Part shown: piece after piece, positions 11,101-21,985 of the stretch
How positions within the stretch are numbered: position 1 is the stretch's first letter
Layout of the letters: each line of letters starts with the position of its first letter
Source: Lepas anatifera
Taxonomy: Eukaryota > Arthropoda > Thecostraca > Lepadidae
Length of the DNA: 64,000 bases
Reading direction: 5' to 3'
Assembly (NCBI GenBank): GCA_034440635.1
Contig: JAOTON010000965.1
Location: 62,001 to 126,000 of the forward strand
Position numbers and translations under genes: made by a program
The notes under the pieces: generated by a model
The model's input: the letters and a program-made list of their open reading frames with translations, nothing else
What the model was told of the DNA's origin: nothing
Database searches by the model: none

Positions 11101-12020
11101 TTGTTCTTGTTGTCTGTTCTGAGCGCTGGTATCAGAGACCTAAAACTTTTGTGGATAGAAGGCACTTCCAAATGAATAAGCACCACGGTTGTCAATTTTC
11201 AAAATTTTCAAAATTTTGCCCAGAATTTTGCATTATGTGATTTTTAACTTTTATTTTTCTATTTTTTCCTAATTCATCTACAGTCTTAAAACTTGCACCC
11301 TTTTACATCAGGGAAATTTGTAGATCACACAAAAAGTTTGAAAGAAAAAGTTATAAATTTAAGGCTCCAAATTAGCGCTTAAACTTTGCACCCTAAATTT
11401 GGCATAAAACTCATAGTCTAAACTACAGGCTCGAAATATCTGAAGCTACAGCAGTTCAGGTTCTGAGTCAAATACCAATTTAAAGGCCGGTTTGTGCAGT
11501 ACTGCACAAACACAGAAACAAAACAAAAACAGAAATTTAAGGCTCTTTTTGGCCCATTCTGCGAAGGTCTGCATTTCCCAAAATATCAGTCAAACCCTTA
11601 TATCTTCCCATCTAATTAAGATAAATTAGTTCCCATTTCAGATAATAAAAGAGAATAGCCTCCTTTATTATATAGTAGATAAAAACTTTCAGACTGAAAC
11701 CTTTTATTTTAGAGGCAAAAATAAAATATAAGTTTTTAAAATTTTTATTCTCAGCCCCCTGGTTTCCAGACCGTGATAGCTACGGTATTGAATATAACAC
11801 GGCTGGATAGAAAACTTCGTTGCCGTCATTTTTCTCACTCATACCCCCACTTATCTCTTACGGCTTCCGCGCTATCAGCCGTAAAATACATTTCAAGGTG
11901 GTAATTTTATCGGTTCATTTTTGCTTCACACCAGGATTTCGAATGGTTAATATAGATGGAAGTGGATGAAATTCGGCAAAAAGCTAGTTGAAAGACATAT
12001 CTTGCCATCGCAACAGGTTG
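11100..12020 (+). repeat. Module B, copy 3
   Basis: Same module as at 1,795. The perfect palindrome is at 11,490-11,511. The short frame seen in copies 1 and 2 has lost its ATG (CCGTGATAGCTACGG), which argues that it is not translated. Confidence 0.75.
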
Positions 12021-12059
12021 CATATCATAGCAACAACAGTGTACCTTTAATTAAAAGTA

Positions 12060-12600
12060 ATACACAATGCTAGTAAGTTTTCCGCTCGAAACCTCACCCC
12101 GCCGTTCGGCCGTAGCGTGGCTGCGGGCGGCGCACTGGTAGCTGCTATGCGAGACAGATACCATAGCTATGTACGCATGCTATAGATCAGCGCGAATGCC
12201 CGGTGGTGGCAGGGTAGTCTGTCTCGTTTCGGCTCCTCTACTCGTGCGGCGGGCGCGTTGTCTATTAGATGTTCATATCAGTCGGACGGCCGGGTGGCGG
12301 CTGTGCGGTAGGGTCCCGCTCGCTGCGGCGACTTGCGACGAATAAAAAACAAAATGGTGGTCAGGAACTGGTTTGCTTGTTTGGTTTGTTGTGTTTTGTT
12401 GTTTCTTTATGTGTGTCCAAATCTTACTGTGTATGTGTGTGATAGGTCCGGTAAAAGTGATGTGTTTTATGAGAGAGATAAGAGAGGCCCCACCACTTAA
12501 GCCTTCGGGTATTTGCGTCAATCTATTTGTTATACCTGTCATATTGTTTCCGTCCAATAAAAGTTTGTCATCTGTCTATCTATCTACCCACTAGTTAATG
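12060..12600 (+). mobile_element. Module D, copy 2 with LINE-like 3' end
   Basis: Matches 2,760-3,300 and again ends in CCAATAAAAGTTTGTC and a (TCTA)n run. It is followed by the same 130-bp lead-in to the satellite (CATAGGTAGCACTGGCCAAA onward). Confidence 0.6.
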
Positions 12601-12736
12601 CATCCTCTAACCATAGGTAGCACTGGCCAAAGGATCCACCGTTGCACACCATTTCTTTCCCAGCTGAATAAACTTCTTTGTGGTGATACCATGACACGTG
12701 ACTCCTTGCACTCCCTGCTTAAATAAACTTAATAAG

Positions 12737-13378
12737 CAGTGGCGGATCCAGGCCATTAGTATGGGGGTGGGGCTAAGGAGCTCGAGCATAGGCGGATCCA
12801 AGACATCAGGAGCGGGTTGGAACTCGGGACCTCGAGCATAAGCGGATCCAGAACATCAAAACGGGGGTGGGGCTAAGGAGCTCGAGCATAGGCGTATCCA
12901 GGACATCAGTAAGGGGTGGGGCTAAGGAGCTCCAGCATAGGCGGATCCAGGACATCAGTTCGGGGGTGGGGTTAAGGAGCTCGAGCATAGGCGGACCCAG
13001 GACATCAGTACGGGGGTGGGCTAAGGAGATCGAGCATATGCGAATCCAGGACATCAGCACGGTGGTGGGGCTAAGGAGCTCGAGCATAGGCGGATCCAGG
13101 ACATCAGTACGGGGTGGGGTAAGGAGCTCGAGCATAGGCAGATCCAGGACATCAGTACGGGGTGGGGCTAGGGAGCTCGAGCATAGGCGGATCCAGGACA
13201 GTACGAAGGTGGGGCTACGGAGTTCGAGCATAGGCGGATCCAGGACATCAGTAAGGGGGTGGGGCTGAGGAGCTCATGCATAGGCGGATTCAGGACATCA
13301 GTACGGGGATGGGCCTCAGGAGTTCGAGCATTAGCGGATCCAGGATATCAGTTCGGTGGTGGGGCTAAGGAGCTTGAC
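12737..13378 (+). repeat. 50-bp satellite array 3 (about 13 units)
   Basis: It opens with CAGTGGCGGATCCAGG, a clean hAT-type terminus, then runs as the 50-bp monomer. Its right edge is CATAGGCGGATCAAGGATTA at 13,379, the left end of a MITE copy, so the last satellite unit and the MITE terminus are continuous. The periodic frames of 133 and 141 codons here are translations of the repeat. Confidence 0.95.
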
Positions 13379-13767
13379 CATAGGCGGATCAAGGATTACC
13401 GATAGAGGAGGCACCGTCCGCAGGGCAAGGGGTGTAATCCGGAGCATAGAGCGCAACTTTTGACACGTAAAATCCTTCCGATGGGCGCCAATTTTTGCAT
13501 CTTAGGGGGAAAGGGTGGGAAGTGACATTTCAGGGGTGCCATCGAATGTTTGAGGGGCGCCGTGGCCATTTCAGGGGGTGCTGAGGATCGACCAAAGGGG
13601 GAAGGTGCACGTGCCTCCTGTCCCCCCCCCGCTATCCTGAATTCACCTTTTAGCTCCAGCCTCTCTGCCATTGCCTCCAAACATCCTTTGCTCATGCTAT
13701 AGCTCTAGGCATTTTCACATGGGGGGGGACTTAAGCCCACTAGCCTCACCCCTTGTATCCGCTATCG
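13379..13767. mobile_element. CATAGGCGGATCC MITE, copy B (enlarged)
   Basis: The left end is CATAGGCGGATCAAGGATTA and the right end CCCCTTGTATCCGCTATCG, imperfect inverted repeats. Interior blocks CATTTCAGGGGTGCCATCGA and TCAGGGGGTGCTGAGGATCG match copy A. It is longer than copy A because of an extra segment near 13,640-13,730. Confidence 0.5.
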
Positions 13768-13889
13768 TATTTAGACATGTAAATAATATATAAATCTCGT
13801 TGCACTCTATTCCATATTGTCGAACAATATCAATGAGAGGAAATCGGTCATGCAGATTTTGAATCCGGTCTTCAGGTCAATGAAAGGTC

Positions 13890-14540
13890 ACTGCGCATGC
13901 GCAGTGGAACTAATGGTAACAGAGGCTATCCCGGCAACCTACGGGTCGATTTTTTTGAAATTTTGTGAACAAGAGAGTGACACGGAGTGAAAACCACAAA
14001 TAATGTCATAGTGAAGCTGCACTGCCTTGCGCATGCGCAGTAGAAATCTTAAAGATAAGCCTTAAAGGTGAGGATATTTCAGAAGAGGACATGGACAGAG
14101 GAGAGCGAACATGCTTAAATTTAGTATGAAAGTTTTGACACCCTTGCTTACTACAAAGGTAAGTGCGCATGCGCATTAGAACTTATGGTCAGGGAGGCTA
14201 TCTCGGGAGCTAATAGACCGATTGGGCTAAAAATTTCAGAGTAATAGCAGAATACTATGTGCTAATCCCAATTCACGGAATTATGACATTGCATTGTGCT
14301 GCGCATGCTCAGTATCAATTCTAAGGAATATTAGGCTATAAGGGATAGTTTAGTTAAGGAGACAAACAAACGACATACCAACATGCTTCAGACAATTATA
14401 ACGGTATCTTCGCTCTCATTCACTGCAGACTTTACTGCGCATGCAGACTGGGACTTAGGATAAACGAAGCTAACTCGGCAACAAATAGGCTGAATTGTGT
14501 GAAGATCTCCAGGTATAGGTGAAATATGGTCGGCAAACCC
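13890..14540 (+). repeat. ~268-bp tandem repeat carrying GCGCATGCGC palindromes
   Basis: TGCGCATGCGC or a close variant occurs at about 13,896, 14,031, 14,163, 14,299 and 14,437. Sequence after sites 1, 3 and 5 is related (GGCTATCCCGGCAAC, GGCTATCTCGGGAGC, GCTAACTCGGCAACAAATAG), and so is that after sites 2 and 4, giving an about 268-bp unit with two sites. The third unit passes into tail E, so E looks like one member of this tandem family. GCGCATGCGC is the core of NRF-1/alpha-Pal sites in animals; binding here is not shown. Confidence 0.65.
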
Positions 14541-14779
14541 ATAATATTTTATATTGTATCTCCTTTCTTTTGGGCATAGCCAGTCTTTACTTAACAAACC
14601 AAACTTTATACGTGTGATTATTTATGTGATGACATGAACAGACGACAAACGTGGCGCAGTGTGCAGAGACATGTTAGTTTAGGGAAAACATGGACTTACA
14701 CATGGGGCTGAATGTAGTCAGAATGAGAACATTAGACCTCAAGTCCCAACATCGCGTTAGTATATATATCATACTGCTG
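14465..14779 (+). repeat. Tail module E, copy 3 (diverged), left arm of fold-back
   Basis: This forward, diverged copy of E starts TAACTCGGCAACAAATAGGC and stops at CATACTGCTGAAAA. Right after it the sequence turns over: 14,787-14,836 is the GC-rich tail on the minus strand and 14,850-15,195 is another E copy inverted. Confidence 0.7.
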
Positions 14780-14786
14780 AAAACCT

Positions 14787-15195
14787 CGGCCTGCGGCCTC
14801 GGCAGGTGCCGCTCCGGCGCAGGAGAAGCCGGTGACAATGTACGTTAGCCAAACAGTTCGATTGACAGGCGAGTGTTTTCAGCAGTTTGAAACTCATAAC
14901 GCAATGTTGGAGTTTTAGGTTTTGTTTTCTCATTATGGCTCCATTCAATCCCCTGTAAAAGCCCATGTTTTCCTAAATTAGCATGTCTCTGTACACTGCA
15001 CCACGCTTGCCCTCTGTTCATGTCATCACATAAATAAACACACGAATAATCTTTGTTTTGTTAAGCAAAGACTAAGTATGACCAAAAGAAAGGCGATGCA
15101 ATATAAAATATGACGGGTTTTCCGACAGTATTTCACCTATACCTGCAGATTTTCACCCAATTCAGCCTATTTGTTACCAAGTTATACCCCAGTTC
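14787..15195 (-). repeat. GC-rich tail and module E, inverted copy (right arm of fold-back)
   Basis: Reverse complement of the E plus GC-rich tail at 5,871-6,290 and 9,351-9,762. With 14,465-14,779 it forms a fold-back with an about 70-bp centre. The centre contains only the GC-rich tail, with no (GTT)n. Confidence 0.8.
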
Positions 15196-17077
15196 GAGAC
15201 CTCAGCCCCACCACCGAACTGATGTCCTGGATCCGCCTATGCTCGAGATCTTTAGCCCCACCCCCGTACTGATGTCCTGGATCCGCCTATGCTCGAGCTC
15301 CTTACCCCAACCCCTTACTGATCTCCTGGATCTGCCTATGCTCGAACTCCGTAGCCCCACCTCTGTAATGCCCTGGATCCGCCTATGCTCGAACTCCATA
15401 GCATCTACCCCCTACTGGTGTCCTGGATCCGCTTATGCGCAAGCCAACTAGCCCCACCCCCATACTGATTTCCTGGATCCGCCTATGCTCGATTTCCTTA
15501 GCACCACCCCGTAATGATGTCCTGGATCCGCTTATGCTCGAGCTCCTTAGCCCCACCCCTGAACTGATGACCTATAGCCGCCTATGCTCGAGCTCCTTAG
15601 TCCCATCCCCGTACTGATATCCTGGATCCGCTTATGCTCGAACTCCTTAGCCTCTACCCCCGTACTGATGTCCTGGATCCGCTTATGCTCGGGCTCCTTA
15701 GCCCCACCCCCGTACTGATGTCCTGGATCCGTCTATGCTCGATTTCCTTAGCCCCACCCCCCGTACTGATGTCCTGGATCGGCCTATGCTCTAACTTCTT
15801 AGCCCCACCTCCGTACTGATGTTCTGGATCCGCTTATGCTCCATCTCCTTAGCCCCACCCCCGTACTGATGTCCTGGATCCGCCTTTACTCGAGCTCCGG
15901 AGCCCCACCCCCGCACTGATGTCCTGGATCCGCCTATGCTCGAGCTCCTTAGCCCCACCCCCGAACTGATGTCATGGATCCGCCTATGCTCGAGCTCCTT
16001 AGCCCCACCCCCGTACTGATGTCCTGGATCCGCCTATGCTCTAACTCCCTAGCCCCACCCTCGTACTGATGTCCTGGATCCGCCTATGCTCGAACTCTTT
16101 AGCCCCTACCCCTGTGCTGATTTCCTGGATCCGCTTATGCTCGAGCTCCTTAGCCCCACCCCTTACTGATGTCCTGGATCCGCCTATGCTCCAACTCCGT
16201 AGCCCCACCTCCGTTCTGTCATGGATCCGCCTATGCTCAAGCTCCCTAGCCCCATCCCCGTACTGATGTCCTGGATCCGCCTATGCTCGAGCTGCTTAGC
16301 CTCACCCCGTACTGATGTCCTGGATCCACCTATGCTCGAGCTCCTTAGCCCCACCCTCGGACTGATGTCCTGGATCCGCCTATGAGCGAGCTCCTTAGCC
16401 CCACCCCCGTAGTGATGTCCTGGATCCGCCTATTTTCGAGCTCCTTAGCCCCATCCCCGAACTGATGTCCTGGATCCGCCTATGATCGAGCTCCTTAGCC
16501 CCACCCCCGTACTGATGTCCTGGGTCCGCCTATGCTCGAGCTCCTTAGCCCCACCCCGAACTGATGTCCTGGATCCGCCTATGCTCGAGCTCCTTAGGTC
16601 CATCCCCGTACTGATGTCCTGGATCCGCCTATGCTCGAGCTCCTAAGCCCTACCCCTACTGATGTCCTGGATCCGCCTATGCTCGAGCTCCTTAGCCCCA
16701 CCCCCTTACTTATGTCCTGGATCCGCCTATGCTCGAGCTCCTTAGCCCCACTCCCTTACTGATGTCCTGGATCCGCCTATGCTCAAACTCCGTAGCCCCA
16801 CCTCCGTACTGTCTTGGATCCGCCTATGCTCGAGGTCCTTAGCCCCACCCCCGTACTGATGTCCTGGATCCGCCTATGCTCGAGCTCCCTAGCCCCAACC
16901 CCGTCCTGATGTCCTGGATCCGCCTATGCTCGAGCTCCTTAGCCCCACCCCGTACTGATGTCCTGGATCCGCCTATGCTCGAGCTCCCTCACCCCACTCC
17001 GGTACTGATGTCTTGGATCCGCCTATGCTCCAGCTCCTTAGTCCCACCCCCATACTAATGGCCTGGATCCGCCACTG
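15196..17077 (-). repeat. 50-bp satellite array 4, inverted (about 38 units)
   Basis: The same 50-bp monomer reads on the minus strand (CCTGGATCCGCCTATG, then CTCGAGCTCCTTAGCCCCAC). Its outer end is CCTGGATCCGCCACTG at 17,062-17,077, the mirror image of the CAGTGGCGGATCCAGG that opens array 3. Confidence 0.95.
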
Positions 17078-17209
17078 CTTATACAGTTGATTTAAGCAGA
17101 CTGTGCAAGGAGTCACGTGTCATGGTATGAGCACAAAGAGGTTTATTCGGCTGGGAAAGAAATTGTGTGCAACGGTGGATCCTTTAACCAGTGTTACCTA
17201 TGGTTAGAG

Positions 17210-17760
17210 AATGCATTAACTAGCGGGTAGATAGATAGATAGATGACAAACTTTTATTGGACGGAAACAATATGACAGGTATAACAAAGAGATTGACGCA
17301 AAAGCCCGAAGGCTTAAGTGATGGGGCCTCTCTTATCTCTCTCATAAAACACATCACTTTTACCGGACGTATCACACACATACACAGTAAGATTCGAACC
17401 CACGTAAAGAAACAAAACACAACAAACCAAACAAGCAAACCAGTTCCTGACCACCATTTTGATTTTTATTCGTTGCAAGTCGCCACAGCGCGCAGGACCC
17501 TACCGCACGGCCGCCACCCGGTCGTCCGACTGATATGAATATCTAATAGACAACGCGCCCGCCGCACGAGTAGAGGAGCCGAAACGAGACAGACTACCCT
17601 GCCACCACCGGGCATTCGTGCTGGTCTATAGCATGCGTACATAGCTATGCATCTGTCTCGCATAGCAGCTACCAGTGCGCCGCCCGCAGCGACGCTACGG
17701 CCGAACGGCGGGGTGAGGTTTCGAGCTGGAAACATACTAGCATGATGTATTACATTTAAG
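17210..17760 (-). mobile_element. Module D, copy 3 (inverted) with LINE-like 3' end
   Basis: Reverse complement of 2,760-3,300. The (TAGA)n run at about 17,226-17,243 and the complement of AATAAA beside it mark the 3' end. Confidence 0.6.
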
Positions 17761-18690
17761 TAAAGGTAGACTGGTGTTGCAATGATATGCAACCTGTTGC
17801 AATGGCAAGATATGTCTCTTACCTAGCTGCATGCAAAATTTCATTTCCCTGCAATGACTCTAACCACCCTAAACCCCGGTGTGAAGCACAAATGAACCGA
17901 TAAAATTACCACTTTGAAATGTGTTTTACGACTTATAGCTCGGACGCCGTAGGAGATAAGTGGGGGGTATGAGTGAGAAAAATGACGGCAACGAAGTTTT
18001 CTATCCAGCCGTGTTAAGTTCAATACCGTAGCTATCATGGTCTGGAAACCAGGGGGCTGTGAATAAAAAGTTTCAAAACTTATAATTTATTTTTGCCTAT
18101 AAAATAAAAAGTTTCAGTCTGAAAGTTTTTATCTCTAAATATATAATAAAGAAGGCTATTCTCTTTTATTCTCTGAAATCGAAACTAAATTTTATTAATT
18201 AGATCCGAAGATATAAGGGTTTGAATGATATTTTGGGAAATATAGACCTTCACGGAATAGGCCAAAAAGGACCCTTAAATTTCCGTTTTCATTTTGTTGT
18301 TGAGTTTGTGCAGAACTGCACAAACAGGCCTGTAAGTGGATATTTGACTTAGAACCTGAACTGCCGTAGCTTCAGATATTTCGAGCCTATAGCTTAGACC
18401 ATGAGTTTTATGTCAAATTTAGGGTGCAAAGTTTAAAAGTTAATTTAGACACTTAAATTTAAAACTTTTTCTTTCCAACTTTTTGTGTGAACTACAAATT
18501 TCCCTGATGTAAAAGGGTGCAAGTTTGAAGAGTCTAGATGAATTTGCAAAAAATAGAAAAATAAAAGTTAAAAATCACATAATCCAAAACTCTGGGCAAA
18601 ATTTTGAAAATTTCGAAAATTGACAACCGTGGTGCTTATTCATTTGGAAGTGCCTTCTATCCACAAAAGTTTTAGGTCTCTGATACCAGC
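17761..18690 (-). repeat. Module B, copy 4 (inverted)
   Basis: Reverse complement of 1,795-2,720 and of 6,400-7,320. The palindrome at 18,304-18,325 has one central base change (CAGAACTG for CAGTACTG). Confidence 0.75.
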
Positions 18691-18699
18691 GCTCAGAAC

Positions 18700-18900
18700 A
18701 GACAACAACAACAACAACAACAACAACAACAGACAACCACGACGAGACCGGGAAAACTGTCAGAATAGAAGCCGTTTCTTACTTCGTTCGTCACCGGCTT
18801 CTGACACTCGCCTGTCAATCGAACTGCTTGACTAACGTACATTGTCACCGGGTTCTCCTGCGCCGGAGCGGCACCTGCCGAGGCCGCAGGCCGAGGTTGT
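18700..18900. repeat. (AAC)n microsatellite and junction of inverted and forward copies
   Basis: (AAC)n at 18,702-18,731 is the inverted (GTT)n tail. It is followed by the inverted hairpin sequence (CTGTCAGAATAGAAGCCG) up to about 18,806. There the orientation returns to forward with the end of tail E (CGCCTGTCAATCGAACTG) and a forward GC-rich tail. The switch lies at the hairpin right arm CACCGGCTTCTGACA. Confidence 0.75.
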
Positions 18901-18904
18901 TGTT

Positions 18905-19985
18905 GTTGGCGTCTGTCAGTCCTGAGAATTGATGTCAGAGCTCTGAAATTTTGTAGGGTGATAGCCCTCCTGCTCCAGACATTCAAACTGAAGCCCCGAT
19001 TCGAAATCTAAAATAGTTTTTGAGAAATGTTGGCCCAAACTTTTTCTGTTTTATATTTTTCTAATTTTTACTCCTTAAGCTACGAGCTTGAAATTTATGC
19101 CCTTTTCAATTGGTAACAAGGGCCAGCTAGGGAACAAAAATTGAGCTCATCCAATAATATTTATTGCGCGAAAACAATTTATTTCTCACCCGAGCAAAAA
19201 ACCTACTTAAAGTTGATGGCCGACTTGGACGCTCGAAATATCAGAAGGCAAGCTTCAGTTAGCTGAACGACAGTTACCTAGGGGTAGCTAGGTTCATTTT
19301 CTTTTGCTTAGGCATGGTTTTGAGTGCAAAACGTAAAATTTTGACCTACTTTTTACAGTTCTTCCGGAAGACTGAATTTTGGTTCATTTCATTTCAGCTT
19401 TAATATCTCACAATCTAATTGATCTATTTGAGTTTTCATTTCAAATAATGAAAGAACATTGCTTCCGCCTGATAATATTTGGAGATGTAAATTGTGAATG
19501 TGAAATTCTTTGTTTCAAAGGCATAAATAGAAATTGAGTCAAAAAATTTTTATCTGCATCTTCCTGGTTCCAAGCTCATGTCACTCACAAACTCAGAACT
19601 GACATGGCTGAATAGGAAAGTTACTTGCGGTCATTTCGCTCACTTATACTACCCACCTATCTCTAATGGCTTTCGAGTAATTAGTCCAAAATGTATTAAA
19701 AGATGCTAAATTTTTCGGACCACCTTTGCTTCTCACCATGGTTTTAAGTCCTTAAAATGGATGGAAGTGGAAGAAATTTGGCATGAAGCTAGCTTAAGAT
19801 CCTAGCTCGACGATACAAGTAATTTCAGCCCAAAAGAATGCTTGGTTCGTCTTCTAGAAGCACCTTTATATCGTGCCTTTTCGGGACGAGCACAGCACCC
19901 GGCGCCAGCGGCCCGGCATATTCGGCGGAGTTGTACCAGCCAGTGACCTCCTGACGGGTCACAGCTGTTTAGCTAGTGGAAGGGT
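18905..19985 (+). repeat. Module A, copy 3
   Basis: Forward copy matching 405-1,490 and 9,775-10,855, ending CTCCTGACGGGTCACAGCTG. Confidence 0.75.
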
Positions 19986-19989
19986 GAGT

Positions 19990-20225
19990 AGTGTGGCACG
20001 GTGGTCTAGTGGTTAGAGGCCCTGTCTCTTGATCGGGTAGGTCCAGTTCGAATCCAGGGGTGACCACGTACTCTTTATTGGTTATTTCGAAGAAAAGAAT
20101 GATAAAACTGAGTTTCAGGCTTATGAAGAGATACATTAAGAACGAAATATGGTTTGCTTTCAGCACATTGTCATGCGGCTCTCCTGCGCCGGTGGGGCGT
20201 TTGTTAGCCCAGGTCGCAGACCGAA
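19990..20225 (+). mobile_element. tRNA-derived SINE, copy 3
   Basis: The A-box TGGTCTAGTGG is intact. The B-box region is AGTTCGAATCC, with a T-arm that pairs worse than in copy 1. The GC-rich end is slightly longer (GGTGGGGCGTTTGTTAGCCC) and stops at ACCGAAGTTA, where similarity to the composite ends. This is the right boundary of the 20-kb composite. Confidence 0.7.
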
Positions 20226-21797
20226 GTTATATTCCGTGAACGCCATGGCTCAAAATATATTCACATTTACACTTGCACTGGTAGCAGTGGCATCTTCATA
20301 AAAGCGAGGATCTTCCTGCTGTTGGTAAGGTCGTATTTTAGTACCTCTCGCTCTGTTGGAAGTTTTGCTCTGCTGAGGGAGGATGATGAGCAACAAATGA
20401 AGAAGTCTTCCACAGATCTTAGCTGACCCGGGGGATAATTTTTGGGGTTTTCACTCGTTGGAACAGATTTCTCGTGGCGGCTTTTGCTTCTAGTGATCAT
20501 AGGCCAATCAATTTCTAGATTTCTAAAAAAATCGATTACTTGGGCACATTAAAATACGAACAAGATTCGGGCGGGTTAATTCGGCATAAACCTCCCTCAA
20601 GATCGTTCCCTGTCACCCGCCTCTCCTTGCTATTGCACTCAGCTCACTTCGGTAAAAACACCGTCTTGGGTCAACTAGGCTATTTGACGCAAATCAGATA
20701 CAATTTAACAACGTATTCTTCCTTTGTACTTTAAGTGTATTTGGAATGCTCTATTCTGTCAATATTATTTCGAAAATATACCCACGTAGCTTTCCGGTAC
20801 GATTTTTGATGAGCTGCGAATATGCAACATTTACTTCAGGCTGATTTTCGACCGCAGACGATGACCTGATCGCGACGAAATTTTGAACAGATGTCCAAAA
20901 TGAACCAAATAATGAAAATTGTTCGGGGGCACTCATTTTTAAACAAAAGTGTGCAAACTATAAAGTCATATTGCTTATTAAAACACCAACTCAGCAACAT
21001 TTCATATGTTAGTAGATTCATGAAGGCTCACATTGTCCGGTTGCAGAACAGTGTGCGCCATCCAGCTTTGGCCAGGCAGGCTGCAACTGGCCAGAAAGTG
21101 AGGGGGACCATCAAATCTTCATCTTCCAACTCTGACACTACATTTTCCATTGCAAAACTGAAAGCTAACCAGATTTGGGTCTATTTTTGCTCCCAGTTAA
21201 TTACGCTAGAACATTCCCTGTGCCCCCAAATCCGTTAAAAACGAAATAGAAATTTTTGCTGGAAGTGAAGTGGCCTAGCCTCAGCAGGGGCTCTGTTTGT
21301 GATTTCAGCCTTTTAGCTACCCTCATTGGTCCACAAGAGAACGTAAGACTTGAAAGAAAGGACGTGATTGAAATGTGGTCACAAGACGGAATGAGCTTCC
21401 GAGCGACAACATGGAAGTGAACGCAGGAATGCATTTTACAAATTACGACTTTGTGCTAGATCTTCTTTGGATGCCATGAACAATAAACTCAACCCGTCGG
21501 ATCTATGGGGCCAATTGGAACAAGTATCACATCGGGAGATTTGTGATTTCTGGTATTGTTGCATAGGCATAAAACCGCATCCATGACGGTGACAGAGTAT
21601 GGTCTGCACATAAGTGACTGTTTTGGGGTTCAAAACATAACACCATGTGGAAGCCATCGGCTCAGTATGACCCTCAGCCCCTCTGATCATGCTATGATTT
21701 ATTAGTCAGTCACATAATTAGATAATTACAACAATCGTAAAGTAAAATCCAGGTAGAATTCGCAAAGCTCCATTCATGTTTTTAATGAGACTCTGCT
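20226..21797. other. No recognisable gene or repeat
   Basis: Several open frames of 60-115 codons occur on both strands (for example 20,891-21,238). None has a domain, codon bias or repeat partner I can see. This may be single-copy flanking DNA. Confidence 0.4.
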
Positions 21798-21985
21798 AAG
21801 CATGGGCGCTGAAAGCGGGGGACGCATCCTCCCTGTTCGCCAACCAGGGGCAAGTCCCCCAAAAATTTTTGGGTCAATCGTCATTAATGCTGTCAGGTAC
21901 CGAACATGCTCAAAATTCGCCTCCCCGGTCAGCAGCAGCCTGGGTCCGTCCCCCCTGTGAAAATTCCGTGGCAGCGCCCCTGCTT
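21798..21985 (+). repeat. Dispersed repeat F, copy 1
   Basis: AGCATGGGCGCTGAAAGCGG begins a segment also found, diverged, at 27,840-28,025. Shared landmarks are CCAAATTTTTGGTC-type sequence, TGCTGTCAGGTACC, ATGCTCAAAATTCGCC and a closing block GTGGCAGCGCCCC. The G/C-rich ends suggest an old DNA element, but no clean terminal repeats remain. Confidence 0.55.

Noticed and set aside
1..20225. A giant autonomous transposon such as a Polinton or Helitron
   Set aside because: No integrase, polymerase, helicase or packaging ORF was found, and no matching outer termini or target duplication enclose the region.
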